Assembly: GCF_000172075.1 (NCBI RefSeq)
Contig: NZ_ABIC01000027.1
Span: 1-60,625, forward strand
Direction: 5' to 3'
Length of the DNA: 60,625 nt
From: Shewanella benthica KT99
GTDB taxonomy: Bacteria; Pseudomonadota; Gammaproteobacteria; Enterobacterales; Shewanellaceae
Part shown: in pieces, positions 23,532 to 33,201 of the stretch
Position numbering within the stretch: the stretch's first letter is position 1
Layout of the letters: each line of letters opens with the position of its first letter
Translations under genes and position numbers: made by a program
The notes under the pieces: model-generated
Told to the model about the DNA's origin: nothing
Seen by the model: the letters and a program-made list of their open reading frames with translations, nothing else
Database searches by the model: none

Positions 23532-23549
23532 CTTTACGTTGACGTAAAG
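23532..23549. promoter_or_regulatory. Predicted LiuR operator upstream of leucine dehydrogenase
   Basis: Perfect dyad CTTTACGT-TG-ACGTAAAG. This matches the TTTACGT-nn-ACGTAAA type motif described for LiuR, the MerR-family regulator of branched-chain amino acid breakdown in gammaproteobacteria. It lies ~155 bp before ldh and ~80 bp before the divergent DUF4826 gene. The 2-bp spacer dyad fits a MerR dimer. The assignment is from memory of the motif. Confidence 0.6.
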
Positions 23550-23702
23550 TGGAAAGCTAGATTGCCACACAGATCACAATTAATCCGAATCTTTACTTTG
23601 TTGAGAGTATCGCTAAATGCTATCGTTCTGCAATAAATATAACAAGCCGTCAGAACATCTCTTTAAACTCTGACGTTTACATTCCCAAGTGGAGAACAGT
23701 AC

Positions 23703-24740
23703 GTGGCTGTATTTAATCATATCTCTTTCGACGATCATGAACAGGTCGTATTTTGTCAAGACAAGGAAAGTGGCTTAAAAGCCATCATTGCCATTCATAA
23801 CACCAATCTTGGACCCGCTGTTGGCGGTTGTAGGATGTGGAATTATGAATCAGATGACGAGGCATTAAACGATGTGTTACGCCTATCACGCGGCATGACC
23901 TATAAGAACGCCCTCGCGGGTCTGACTATGGGTGGCGGCAAGTCTGTCATCATCGCCAATCCTAGGCTTCAAGACCGTGAAGCCCTATTCCGCGCCTTTG
24001 GTCGTTGTATCGATGCTCTGGGTGGTAGATATTATTCCGCAGAGGATGTCGGGGTATCGACCAAAGATATCATGATCGCCCATGAAGAAACGCCTTATAT
24101 GGCAGGACTCGAAGGAAAGAGTGGCGATCCATCACCTTTCACTGCACTGGGTACTTATTTAGGCATAAAAGCGGCGGCTAAGCATAAGCTAGGTGTCAAT
24201 TCACTCAAGGGCCTCAAGATATCTGTTCAGGGTGTGGGTCATGTTGGCTATTACCTGTGTCGTCACCTCCATGAGGCAGGTGCCGAGCTAATTGTGACTG
24301 ACATACATCAGGCATCTCTGGATAAAGCAGCAAGCGAATTCGGTGCCATAGTCGTTGCCCCGCAAGACATCTACCATCAAGATGTCGATATTTATGCCCC
24401 TTGTGCTCTGGGCGCCACGATCAACGATACAACGATTCCACTGCTTAAAGCCAGCATAGTGGCAGGTTGTGCCAATAATCAGTTAGCCGAAGCACGCCAC
24501 GGGGAGAAGCTAAAAGAACTAGAGATTCTTTATGCACCGGATTATGTGATCAATGCCGGTGGCATCATCAATGTCTCCTTCGAAAAAGACTATGATGCCA
24601 ATGCATCGACGAAGAAAGTCGAAGAGATCTACCACACCTTGATGACTATCTTTACCGCAGCAGATGAGCAAGATCGCACCACAGATTCTATTGCAGATGA
24701 GATGGCACGCAAGATCATCGAAGCGGCAAAAAATAGCTAA
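23703..24740 (+). CDS. ldh: Leucine (branched-chain amino acid) dehydrogenase
   Basis: NAD-dependent deamination of Leu, Ile and Val to 2-oxo acids. 345 aa, the length of leucine rather than glutamate dehydrogenase. Family residues: NLGPAVGGCRMW, MTYKNALAGLTMGGGKSVI (catalytic Lys), VGVSTKDI, and the Rossmann motif VQGVGHVGYYL; INAGGIINV near the C-terminus. GTG start at 23703 after AAGTGGAG. A LiuR-type operator upstream ties it to branched-chain amino acid catabolism. A stem-T terminator follows. Confidence 0.93.
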   Translation: MAVFNHISFDDHEQVVFCQDKESGLKAIIAIHNTNLGPAVGGCRMWNYESDDEALNDVLRLSRGMTYKNALAGLTMGGGKSVIIANPRLQDREALFRAFGRCIDALGGRYYSAEDVGVSTKDIMIAHEETPYMAGLEGKSGDPSPFTALGTYLGIKAAAKHKLGVNSLKGLKISVQGVGHVGYYLCRHLHEAGAELIVTDIHQASLDKAASEFGAIVVAPQDIYHQDVDIYAPCALGATINDTTIPLLKASIVAGCANNQLAEARHGEKLKELEILYAPDYVINAGGIINVSFEKDYDANASTKKVEEIYHTLMTIFTAADEQDRTTDSIADEMARKIIEAAKNS

Positions 24741-24780
24741 AGATTTGTAAAATTACTACAGATATTTACACTATAATTGA

Positions 24781-24810
24781 TGGGATAAAATTATTTTTTG
24801 TCCCATTTTT
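24781..24810 (+). terminator. ldh terminator
   Basis: TGGGATAAAA / TTTTGTCCCA 10-bp stem (one G-T pair), 5-nt loop, then T tract. Confidence 0.85.
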
Positions 24811-24937
24811 ATTTAATAAAAATTAAAACATAATCAATTAGATACAAGTAAAAACAAAAAAATAATCGAACTGTACTGGAAAATGTCATATTTGTCAGCT
24901 TAACTTAGAGGCTAGTTTACTCGCATAGGAAAATGCT

Positions 24938-25282
24938 ATGGTGACTTTCAGGTATGATCTCAATCAAGATGTGATAGAACTTCAGGCCAGCAACTGGTGT
25001 GGTTTAGAGCAAGTGTTTGTCAATGGGAAACGGGTCTCTAGAAAACTAAATTTCGGCCAGAACAGTGAACATAACATCCAGCTTAATGATGGCAACCCCT
25101 GTCGTTTTCAATTGCTTATCGATCCAACATCTGAAGAGATGATCTGTCGGATTTATAAGAGTAACTGCCTGATCACTAGCATTCACCAAGGGAAGGAGAA
25201 CCTAAGTAAGAGTAGAAGAACATTGCAAAACCTCGTCATATTCACCACCTTGCCAGGCTTACTCTGGCTGCTATTAAACTGA
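24938..25282 (+). CDS. Hypothetical protein with C-terminal membrane segment
   Basis: 114 aa, not recognised. The first ~95 residues look like a small beta-rich domain (VIELQASNWCGLEQVFVNGK, RVSRKLNFG, CRFQLLIDP) and the last ~18 (LVIFTTLPGLLWLLLN) are a probable C-tail anchor. Start ATG 24938 after GGAAAATGCT. No signal peptide. It stands alone between ldh and a convergent MarR gene. Probably real because composition is protein-like and the frame is open throughout; function unknown. Confidence 0.65.
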   Translation: MVTFRYDLNQDVIELQASNWCGLEQVFVNGKRVSRKLNFGQNSEHNIQLNDGNPCRFQLLIDPTSEEMICRIYKSNCLITSIHQGKENLSKSRRTLQNLVIFTTLPGLLWLLLN

Positions 25283-25449
25283 TCACTTGATACAATAAGC
25301 GGGACCAGACTAAATCAGCAAGCTGATAAGCGCGCCCCTATCGCTCTGAACTAGCAGAGACTGAGCCTTTCACCTTGGATGAGTATTGAGGTGGATGTTA
25401 ACATTTGAGGCTATGCCTATTGTGACCAATGGCCAAGTATCTTAACCGA

Positions 25450-25869
25450 TCAAATGGAAAATCGATTGATCTTATTGAGCATAATAATAAAAGATGCTTG
25501 CTCATCTTCAGACAGGTTGACCAGAAAATTGTCATTGACCCTTGCGGCTTCACAGATTAAATCTTGCTCCAGGGCTTTACCGATGTCGGTTAAAAAAATC
25601 TGAAAAGCACGACGATTGTCGGCTTCTTGATGGCGATGAATTAAACCTTGTGTTTGCAGTTGGTCTAATAACCGAGTCATGGTGTAGTTAGCGACATCAC
25701 AACGCTTAGATAACTCAGTTTGCGTTATTCCCTCCTCTTGCCACAGGGCAAAAAGAACCGGCCAAAGCTTAATATCGAGTTGGTATCGTTTGAGTTTCTC
25801 ATCCAGTGAATTTTGCAGATCTACATTCAAGTGAGATACCAAGTAGCCAAGACTTTCATAATGTTTCAA
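25450..25869 (-). CDS. MarR-family transcriptional regulator
   Basis: 139-aa winged-helix regulator. The DNA-binding core is ITQTELSKRCDVANYTMTRLLDQLQTQGLI followed by the wing with DNRRAFQIFLTDIGKAL. Helices at both ends would make the dimer interface. Ligand and targets are unknown; it does not sit next to an obvious efflux gene or enzyme, the DUF1285 gene being 110 bp upstream on the same strand. Confidence 0.88.
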   Translation of the reverse strand: MKHYESLGYLVSHLNVDLQNSLDEKLKRYQLDIKLWPVLFALWQEEGITQTELSKRCDVANYTMTRLLDQLQTQGLIHRHQEADNRRAFQIFLTDIGKALEQDLICEAARVNDNFLVNLSEDEQASFIIMLNKINRFSI

Positions 25870-25979
25870 CTAGCACCTCCAATTCAATAAGGACCTAATT
25901 TAATCTTACCACTAAGCTCACAAGAAACTAGCAATACTCAAAACTAATTATGAAAACGATATAACATCAAAGCGTTAAC

Positions 25980-26444
25980 CTAGGTTTTTTTATTTTTTAA
26001 AATATACTCTTCTACGAATCGATAATAACAGGCCCTGCCTAGCTTGGCCGCTAGCCCATTAGACAGCTCAACGAAGACGCTGTCCTCTTCAATGGTAAAA
26101 GCGCTCACGCCCTCAATATCGAAGCGGGTATCCAGACCTGTCACCAGCTCAACACAACCGTTTTTAAGTTCGTTGTAATCCACAATAATGAGCGGCACAG
26201 ACTCCACCGAGACCTTAAGTTTTTCAACCGGTGTGATCAGAAAGTGTTCTGCATCGATACGGTGTAATATACTGCTGAAAAGACGAGCAAACTTAGTCGG
26301 CAAGGGTTCATTGCGGTAAAACCATTGTCCCTGATTATCGATATTGAATAACACGGTTTCTGTACAAAGGGCATTATCTTGCCGCAACTGCTGCAATGCA
26401 GTATCGACCCTGTCGGCCTTGCTCTTTGCTGATGTTTTACTCAT
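25980..26444 (-). CDS. DUF1285-family protein
   Basis: 154 aa. N-terminal basic tail (MSKTSAKSKADRVD), then LCTETVLFNIDNQGQWFYRNEPLPTK, FSSILHRIDAEHFLITPVEK and VPLIIVDY, which fit DUF1285. No known catalytic motif. The C-terminus is basic (LKNKKT). Role unknown. It is 111 bp after ydiJ on the same strand, but a terminator lies between, so it probably has its own promoter. Confidence 0.75.
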   Translation of the reverse strand: MSKTSAKSKADRVDTALQQLRQDNALCTETVLFNIDNQGQWFYRNEPLPTKFARLFSSILHRIDAEHFLITPVEKLKVSVESVPLIIVDYNELKNGCVELVTGLDTRFDIEGVSAFTIEEDSVFVELSNGLAAKLGRACYYRFVEEYILKNKKT

Positions 26445-26492
26445 CTCATCTCCTTATGTCGCCCTCAATCATTTTACCAATAGAAAGGCGAA

Positions 26493-26523
26493 TAAAAAGG
26501 CCAGCATAACCTAGCCTTTTTAT
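26493..26523 (-). terminator. ydiJ terminator
   Basis: AAAAAGGC...GCCTTTTT hairpin with A/T tracts between ydiJ and the DUF1285 gene; minus-strand reading ends in a T run. A small ATACC-AACC-GGTAT dyad adjoins it at 26527-26540. Confidence 0.75.
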
Positions 26524-26555
26524 CTAATACCAACCGGTATACTAGTCTACAATGA

Positions 26556-29500
26556 TTAAATTAAGCTCAATAACGCCTGCACCGGATGCCTTGGCTTAAA
26601 ACCACCGAAGCGCTTCACCTGAGTACGACAAGAGTAACCCGATACCAATACTTGCTCCTGAGGCACGGCCTTCATGGCCTGCTCCCATGACATATCATAC
26701 AGAGACTTAGAACGCTCCTTGTTCTCGAGCTCATGGCCATAAGTGCCAGCCATGCCACAACACCCTAAGCTCACCGTCTCAAGTTTGGCACCAAAATGAG
26801 AGAAAATCGTCTTCCATTCGGCGCCGGTACTTGGCTTAGCAGTCGACTCAGTACAGTGACTGAACCAAGTAAAGCTGGTGTTCTTGACCTGTTCCGTCAC
26901 TGCGGGCATGGATTTTATCGCCTCGAGCAGCCACTCACTGGACAGTTTAACCTCGAAATTGCCTCTGGCATCACCCAAGACTTCTCGATATTCATCGCGA
27001 TAACACAATACCATGGCCGGATCGACCCCTACCATGGGCATGTTCAATGCGTGCAACTTGGTCAAAAAATCCGCCGATGATTGAGCAGTCTTGGCAAACT
27101 TATCCAGAAACCCCTTGATATGAATAGGCTTACCGTTAGGTTTATAGGGCAGCAACACAGGCTTAAGCCCCATTTTTTCAATGAGCTTGATGAAATGATA
27201 AACCGTGTCGGCCTCATAAAAACTATTAAATGGGTCTTGAACCACCAAGACATATTGATGACGTTCATCATCGGTTATCGCCTCCAGCGCCTCAAGATCG
27301 TACCCCCTACAAGCATGACCATCTAATTGTTGTTTCAGTGTTGGCACAGATAAAGCTGGCGCATCCACATACCCTAAGGACTTCTTGATTAGCCACTGAC
27401 TGACGCTATTTTGCGCCAGAGCATTGGTGAGTCTGGGCGCAATCGCCATCAAGGGTAAAGAGTCCTCGATGCCGGCCACCAGATAATCTTTTACCGGACG
27501 CAGATACCTTTGGTAGTAGATATTGAAAAATTGCGCCCTGAACTTAGGCACATCGACCTTCACCGGACACTGAGATGCACAGGCCTTACAGGCTAAACAG
27601 CCCTTCAAAGACTCCATGACTTCATGGGAGTAGTCGTATTCACTCTTAGCTTTTAAGCTATTTTGTGCCCTCTGTAGTAAGCCCTGAGGTTTTTGCTTAG
27701 CCAACTCTACTACATCCACCCCCTCTTTCTCCAGCAGACGCAGCCACTCTCGCATCAGACCCGCACGGCCCTTCGGCGACTGTACTCTGTCACCCGTTAC
27801 TTTAAATGAGGGACACATGGGTGAATAGCTGCTGTAATTGAAACACAGACCATTGCCATTACAGTTCATCACATCGGGAAATGCATCCCGAGTCTGTATC
27901 GGGATCTGTCGATCTAAGCTACCACGTTTGGCACTGTCAACATTGTAAATCAAGGCGCCAGTGCCTTTAGGCGCCACCAGCTTGCCAGGGTTGAGTTTAT
28001 TATGGGGATCGAACAATCCCTTCACCTCTTCGAGCAGGCCATACAGATGCGGACCAAATACCGCCGGACCATACTCGCCGCGCACCCCTTTACCGTGCTC
28101 GCCCCACATCAGGCCGCCATACTTAAGGGTTAACGCAGCGACTTGATCGGAAACTCGCTTCAATAATTTTTCGTCATTAATATCACACATGTCCAGCGCC
28201 GGCCTCACATGTAATACCCCGGCATCCACATGACCGAACATGCCATATTGAAGCTGATGGCTGTCGAGCAGGGCTCTAAATTCCATGATAAAGTCGGCGA
28301 GCTTCTCCGGCGGTACGGCGGTATCTTCGGCAAAGGCTATGGGCTTACGCCGCCCCTTCATCGCCCCTAGCAAGCCAACCGCCTTCTTACGCATGGCGTA
28401 GATCATGTCAATACTGGTTTTATCACGGGTCTGCTGATAACCGATTAAGCCACAAGAACCTGCTGCTAGCTGAGCATCCAGACTGGAGATAAGCTTAGAT
28501 ACTCTTGCTTCAACGTCCTCTATTTCACCGGCAAACTCCACCATATTCAGCCCATCGATACGACTGCCAGGAACCTCTTTAATCAAGTCTGAGACAGAAT
28601 GCCAGATGATATCTTGCTGGGCTAAATTGAGCACCTTAGAATCGACAGTTTCGACCACAGTCGCTTTGGCTTTGACCAACTCGGGAGCATGACGCAGCGC
28701 AGATTCAAATGAGTCATACTTGATGGTGACCATCATGCGGACATCAGGCAGAGACGTGATATTTAATTTAGCCTCGGTGATCACCGCCAGAGTGCCTTCG
28801 GAGCCGGTTAAGATACGCGACAGGTTAAATTCGGTTAGTTGCTCATTCCAGACGTTTTTCAGATCATAGCCGGTGAGAAATCGATTCAGCTTAGGAAAAC
28901 GCGCCTCTATCTCGCCCCGATTGTCACGGCACATAGCGGCAATCTTAGCGATTAATTGCTGGCCTAGTGGATTATTAGTGATCGCGGCGATATTTTTCAA
29001 TTTTTCACGCTTAATCGCATAAGTATTCAATACGCTGCCATCATATAACACGCTGGATAGCTCGAGTACATGATCGGAAGTCTTGCCATAAACCAGCGAG
29101 CCCGCCCCGGAAGCATCGGTATTAATCATGCCCCCCATGGTGGCACGATTCGAAGTTGACAGATCCGGACTGAAAAAGAAGCCATGTTCCCTGAGCGCAT
29201 CGTTGAGGGCATCCTTGACCACCCCCGCCTCCACTCTCACCCAGCCCTCCTCGGCATTGATCTCCAGCACTTTATTGAGGTAACGAGACAGATCTAAAAT
29301 CAAACCATGGGTCAGTGACTGACCATTGGTGCCGGTGCCGCCACCACGAGCACTAAATACCACGCTATCGAACTCTTTTCGTGAAGCAAGCGTAAGGGCA
29401 AGAGCCACATCTTGTTGATTTCTTGGGTAAAGAACAGCCTGTGGCAAAAATTGATAGACAGAGTTATCCGTTGCCTGAGCTAAGCGTGCACTGTAGCGCT

Positions 29501-29612
29501 TATCGATGTCACCGCTGAACTCACTGCGTTCGAGTGCGATTAAGAAGGCAAGGTATTCAGGCTCTAGGGTGTGTTCATGTGATAACTTGGGCAACTTAGG
29601 ATTAGGTAACAT
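26556..29612 (-). CDS. ydiJ: FAD/Fe-S oxidoreductase YdiJ (probable D-2-hydroxyglutarate dehydrogenase)
   Basis: 1018 aa, the same length as E. coli YdiJ. Order: FAD-binding type 4 domain (SARGGGTGTNGQSL, about 85-105; TSNRATMGGMINTDASGAGS), FAD-oxidase C-terminal domain (about 270-540), a ferredoxin-like region with CNGNGLCFNYSSYSPMCPS and CLACKACASQCPVKVDVP, and a C-terminal cysteine-rich CCG domain (SLGCCGMAGTYGHE). Related to D-lactate dehydrogenase Dld-II; YdiJ has been linked to D-2-hydroxyglutarate oxidation. Peripheral membrane quinone reduction is likely. Lies near ppsA as in E. coli. The substrate is inferred. Confidence 0.9.
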   Translation of the reverse strand: MLPNPKLPKLSHEHTLEPEYLAFLIALERSEFSGDIDKRYSARLAQATDNSVYQFLPQAVLYPRNQQDVALALTLASRKEFDSVVFSARGGGTGTNGQSLTHGLILDLSRYLNKVLEINAEEGWVRVEAGVVKDALNDALREHGFFFSPDLSTSNRATMGGMINTDASGAGSLVYGKTSDHVLELSSVLYDGSVLNTYAIKREKLKNIAAITNNPLGQQLIAKIAAMCRDNRGEIEARFPKLNRFLTGYDLKNVWNEQLTEFNLSRILTGSEGTLAVITEAKLNITSLPDVRMMVTIKYDSFESALRHAPELVKAKATVVETVDSKVLNLAQQDIIWHSVSDLIKEVPGSRIDGLNMVEFAGEIEDVEARVSKLISSLDAQLAAGSCGLIGYQQTRDKTSIDMIYAMRKKAVGLLGAMKGRRKPIAFAEDTAVPPEKLADFIMEFRALLDSHQLQYGMFGHVDAGVLHVRPALDMCDINDEKLLKRVSDQVAALTLKYGGLMWGEHGKGVRGEYGPAVFGPHLYGLLEEVKGLFDPHNKLNPGKLVAPKGTGALIYNVDSAKRGSLDRQIPIQTRDAFPDVMNCNGNGLCFNYSSYSPMCPSFKVTGDRVQSPKGRAGLMREWLRLLEKEGVDVVELAKQKPQGLLQRAQNSLKAKSEYDYSHEVMESLKGCLACKACASQCPVKVDVPKFRAQFFNIYYQRYLRPVKDYLVAGIEDSLPLMAIAPRLTNALAQNSVSQWLIKKSLGYVDAPALSVPTLKQQLDGHACRGYDLEALEAITDDERHQYVLVVQDPFNSFYEADTVYHFIKLIEKMGLKPVLLPYKPNGKPIHIKGFLDKFAKTAQSSADFLTKLHALNMPMVGVDPAMVLCYRDEYREVLGDARGNFEVKLSSEWLLEAIKSMPAVTEQVKNTSFTWFSHCTESTAKPSTGAEWKTIFSHFGAKLETVSLGCCGMAGTYGHELENKERSKSLYDMSWEQAMKAVPQEQVLVSGYSCRTQVKRFGGFKPRHPVQALLSLI

Positions 29613-29670
29613 ATCTGTTTCTGTCTATTATATTTATGTAATTATGTCGCCATTATATAAAAATCTGACC

Positions 29671-29699
29671 AAAAAAAAAGCCGCTATATAGCGGCTTTT
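29671..29699 (-). terminator. ppsA terminator
   Basis: Near-perfect palindrome AGCCGCTA-TATAGCGGCT; on the minus strand it is followed by a run of nine T. Confidence 0.92.
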
Positions 29700-29728
29700 A
29701 AGATTAGCTTATTCTATGTTAAGAATAA

Positions 29729-32098
29729 TTAACTCTGTGCTTTACCCAAATACAACCAAGTATCGATCACAGTATCAGGATTCAGTGAAACCGTGTCGAT
29801 GCCTTGCTCGACTAACCAGGCAGCGAAATCGGCATGATCCGAAGGTCCTTGACCACAGATCCCAATATAAGCGCCCTTATCCTTAGCGGCTTTAATGGCC
29901 ATAGCCAGCAGGATTTTAACCGCTTCGTTGCGCTCATCAAACAGATGGCTAATGATACCAGAGTCGCGATCCAGACCCAGAGTCAACTGAGTCAAATCGT
30001 TAGAGCCGATAGAGAAACCATCGAAGTACTCAAGGAACTGCTCGGCAAGCAGTGCGTTAGAAGGCAATTCACACATCATGATGACGCGAAGACCATCTTT
30101 ACCACGTTCCAGACCTTCCTCTTTAAGCAGTTCAATCACCTGAGCCGCTTCACCTAGTGTACGAACGAATGGGATCATGATCTCGACGTTAGTCAGACCC
30201 ATCTCATTACGCACACGCTTGATGGCCTCACACTCGAGTGCGAAACAGTCACGGAAAGAATCAGAGATGTAGCGACTGGCGCCACGGAAACCCAGCATAG
30301 GGTTCTCTTCTTCCGGCTCGTATCTGTCACCACCCACCAAGTTAGCGTATTCGTTCGACTTGAAATCAGACATACGAATAATCACTTTCTTCGGATAGAA
30401 AGCTGACGCGATAGTCGCCATGCCTTCAACCAGGCGTGCAATATAGAACTCAACCGGCGATGAATAACCCGCAATCATCTCGTGGATCTCTTGCTGAATC
30501 GCAGCATCTTGCTGATTGAACTCGAGTAACGCCTTAGGGTGAATACCTATCATGCGGTTGATGATGAACTCAAGACGCGCAAGGCCAACACCGGCATTAG
30601 GAAGACGCGCAAAATCAAACGCTCTGTCCGGATTACCCACGTTCATCATGATCTTTATTGGCAGATCAGGCATAGAATCTACACGAGACGAAGTGACTTC
30701 GAAGTCCTGGATCCCCTCATAGATGAAACCTGTATCTCCTTCGGAACAAGAAACTGTAATTTTTTGGCCAGTCTTAATGCGCTCGGTCACGTCACCACAA
30801 CCTACGACGGCAGGCACGCCTAATTCACGGGCGATGATCGCCGCGTGGCACGTACGACCACCACGGTTGGTGATAATGGCACTTGCGCGCTTCATGATAG
30901 GCTCCCAATCGGGATCTGTCATATCGGTAACCAGCACATCACCTTCTTTAATCTGGTCCATGTCTGCGATCGAAGTCAGCACCTTAGCCACACCACTGCC
31001 TATCTTGTGACCGATGGCGCGGCCTTCACAGAGTACCTTACCCTTAGTCTTAAGATGATAGCGCTCAATCAACTGCACATCTTCACGAGAACGCACAGTC
31101 TCAGGGCGAGCCTGGACGATATAAAGTTTGCCATCATTGCCATCTTTAGCCCACTCGATGTCCATTGGACGTCCGTAGTGCTTTTCGATAACCATGGCCT
31201 GCTTAGCCAATTCCATGACTTCTTCGTCATTGATAGAGAACTGACGACGCTTATCGGCGGTAACGTCTTCTATCTTAACTTGCTTGCCATGGGCCTTATC
31301 GTCGGAGTACACCATCTGAATGAGTTTGCTACCGATATTACGGCGAACAACGGCTTGATGACCTGCCGTTAGAATGGGCTTATGGACATAAAACTCATCC
31401 GGGTTAACCGCACCTTGTACCACCATCTCACCCAGGCCAAATGAAGAGGTAATAAATACCACATCATTATTGCCCGACTCGGTGTCCATGGTGAACATGA
31501 CACCAGAAGCTGCGGTGTCGGAGCGAACCATGCGCTGCACACCAGCAGACAGGGCGACACCTTTATGGTCGTAACCTTGGTGAACACGATAAGAGATAGC
31601 GCGATCGTTGAACAATGAGGCAAATACATGCTTCATCGCGACCAGAACCGCGTCATAGCCTTTAACGTTAAGGAAAGTTTCTTGCTGACCGGCAAATGAA
31701 GCATCGGGCATATCTTCTGCTGTCGCCGAAGAGCGAACCGCAAAAGATGCATCCTTAGTTTCAGAGGAAAGCTTGTCGTAAGAGTCTCTTACAGCCTGCT
31801 CAAATTCGGGGTGGAATGGGGTATCTATCACCCATTGTCTGATCTGTGCACCGGCTGTAGCGAGTGCGTTCACGTCATCGACATCTAGAATATCTAGAAT
31901 GTCGTATATCTTCTGGTTAAGTCCGCTTTGTTCAAGAAACTCATTAAACGCGTAAGAGGTGGTGGCAAAACCACCTGGCACTTGAACACCCGCATTAGCT
32001 AAGTTACTAATCATCTCTCCAAGAGAGGCATTCTTACCGCCGACCTTGTTGACGTCACCCATGCCTAATTCTTGATACCAGAGTACATATTGCTGCAC
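29729..32098 (-). CDS. ppsA: Phosphoenolpyruvate synthase
   Basis: Makes PEP from pyruvate and ATP for gluconeogenesis. 789 aa. N-terminal PEP/pyruvate-binding ATP-grasp domain ([37 protein letters not shown]), swivelling phosphohistidine domain with [21 protein letters not shown] (catalytic His about 420), and C-terminal TIM barrel with [38 protein letters not shown] and GICGQGPSD (catalytic Cys). Transcribed divergently from its regulator ppsR, with a HexR-type site between. Confidence 0.98.
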   Translation of the reverse strand: MQQYVLWYQELGMGDVNKVGGKNASLGEMISNLANAGVQVPGGFATTSYAFNEFLEQSGLNQKIYDILDILDVDDVNALATAGAQIRQWVIDTPFHPEFEQAVRDSYDKLSSETKDASFAVRSSATAEDMPDASFAGQQETFLNVKGYDAVLVAMKHVFASLFNDRAISYRVHQGYDHKGVALSAGVQRMVRSDTAASGVMFTMDTESGNNDVVFITSSFGLGEMVVQGAVNPDEFYVHKPILTAGHQAVVRRNIGSKLIQMVYSDDKAHGKQVKIEDVTADKRRQFSINDEEVMELAKQAMVIEKHYGRPMDIEWAKDGNDGKLYIVQARPETVRSREDVQLIERYHLKTKGKVLCEGRAIGHKIGSGVAKVLTSIADMDQIKEGDVLVTDMTDPDWEPIMKRASAIITNRGGRTCHAAIIARELGVPAVVGCGDVTERIKTGQKITVSCSEGDTGFIYEGIQDFEVTSSRVDSMPDLPIKIMMNVGNPDRAFDFARLPNAGVGLARLEFIINRMIGIHPKALLEFNQQDAAIQQEIHEMIAGYSSPVEFYIARLVEGMATIASAFYPKKVIIRMSDFKSNEYANLVGGDRYEPEEENPMLGFRGASRYISDSFRDCFALECEAIKRVRNEMGLTNVEIMIPFVRTLGEAAQVIELLKEEGLERGKDGLRVIMMCELPSNALLAEQFLEYFDGFSIGSNDLTQLTLGLDRDSGIISHLFDERNEAVKILLAMAIKAAKDKGAYIGICGQGPSDHADFAAWLVEQGIDTVSLNPDTVIDTWLYLGKAQS

Positions 32099-32195
32099 AG
32101 TTCTATCTCCGCAAGTTTATTTCAGTGTGGCCCCTTCACAGGAGGGCTGATGCATTTTACACTCCATCGCAACAAGCGTAAATCTATAATTTATT

Positions 32196-32210
32196 TGTAA
32201 TTTTATTACT
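32196..32210. promoter_or_regulatory. Predicted HexR site between ppsA and ppsR
   Basis: TGTAAT-TTT-ATTACT matches the Shewanella HexR consensus TGTAATnnnATTACA with one arm mismatch at the last base. HexR, which senses a glycolytic intermediate, is known to control ppsA in Shewanella. The site is ~98 bp from the ppsA start and ~14 bp from the ppsR start, so it could activate one and repress the other. Confidence 0.6.
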
Positions 32211-32223
32211 ACAAGAGGTCAAA

Positions 32224-33036
32224 ATGTTGCGTAAAGTATTCTATATCTCAGACGGTACAGCCATCACAGCAGAGGTGTTTGGCCATGCGGTTCTATCGCA
32301 ATTTCCCGTTGAATTTGACGCACTTACTATTCCCTTTGTCGAAACAGAAGCTAAAGCTCATACAATTAAAGCGCAAATAGATGATTGTTTTATTACCACA
32401 GGCGAACGTCCCTTAGTGTTCCACTCTATCGTCAAAGCTGAGATTAGAGACATCATTTTTAGCAGTGAAGGCATAGATTATGACTTTTTGAACACTTTTG
32501 TGGCCCCATTAGAGAAACAACTGGGAATGAAAGCCTCTCCCGTGGTTCATCGAACTCACGGCAAGGGAAATGAAGGCTATGATGCTCGAATAGAAGCCAT
32601 CAATTACACCATGGACAATGATGACGGTCAGACATTAAAGAACATAGATAGCGCCGATCTGGTACTATTAGGTGTGTCTCGTTGTGGCAAGACCCCAAGC
32701 AGTCTCTACCTTTCGATGCAGTTCGGCATTAAAGCCGCCAACTATCCCTTTGTCGAAGATGACATGGATAACCTCAAACTTCCCCCAGAACTGAAACATA
32801 ATAAGAAGAAACTATTCGGTCTAACCATAGATCCGGTGCGCCTGCATGAGATACGCCAGAGCCGCATGAAAAACAGCCGTTACTCCTCATTGCGTCAGTG
32901 TCGTATCGAAGTCAAAGAAGTTGAGATGATGTACAAACGCGAGCGTATCCCCTACGTGGACACCACCAATTATTCGGTGGAAGAGATAGCGACTAAGATC
33001 CTCGATATCACAGGACTGAAACGTCATATGTTCTAG
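32224..33036 (+). CDS. ppsR: PEP synthase regulatory protein (kinase/pyrophosphorylase)
   Basis: Bifunctional DUF299 protein that inactivates PpsA by ADP-dependent phosphorylation and reactivates it by phosphate-dependent removal. 270 aa. P-loop [21 protein letters not shown] at about residues 145-165, N-terminal [22 protein letters not shown], and the C-terminal [15 protein letters not shown]. Divergent from its target ppsA. AAGAGG just before ATG 32224 is the ribosome site. Confidence 0.96.
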   Translation: MLRKVFYISDGTAITAEVFGHAVLSQFPVEFDALTIPFVETEAKAHTIKAQIDDCFITTGERPLVFHSIVKAEIRDIIFSSEGIDYDFLNTFVAPLEKQLGMKASPVVHRTHGKGNEGYDARIEAINYTMDNDDGQTLKNIDSADLVLLGVSRCGKTPSSLYLSMQFGIKAANYPFVEDDMDNLKLPPELKHNKKKLFGLTIDPVRLHEIRQSRMKNSRYSSLRQCRIEVKEVEMMYKRERIPYVDTTNYSVEEIATKILDITGLKRHMF

Positions 33037-33201
33037 TAAACGCCTAAAACTGCTTAAATATTCACTTATTTATCGACCTATATGCACAGAGAGCCGAAAT
33101 TAGCCTCACTTTTCGTGATTAAGGCGCTGTGCATCTTTAAACTATTCGTTATAATCCGCAGTAATCAGGCTAAATGCCCTTACGAACGCTCGGTACAATG
33201 A

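Noticed and set aside
26527..26540. ATACC-AACC-GGTAT dyad as an operator
   Set aside because: It sits after the ydiJ stop beside a terminator, and this motif looks like a common intergenic word rather than a promoter element.
30845..31372. 175-aa plus-strand ORF inside ppsA
   Set aside because: Antisense to conserved ppsA sequence; no ribosome site or recognisable domain.
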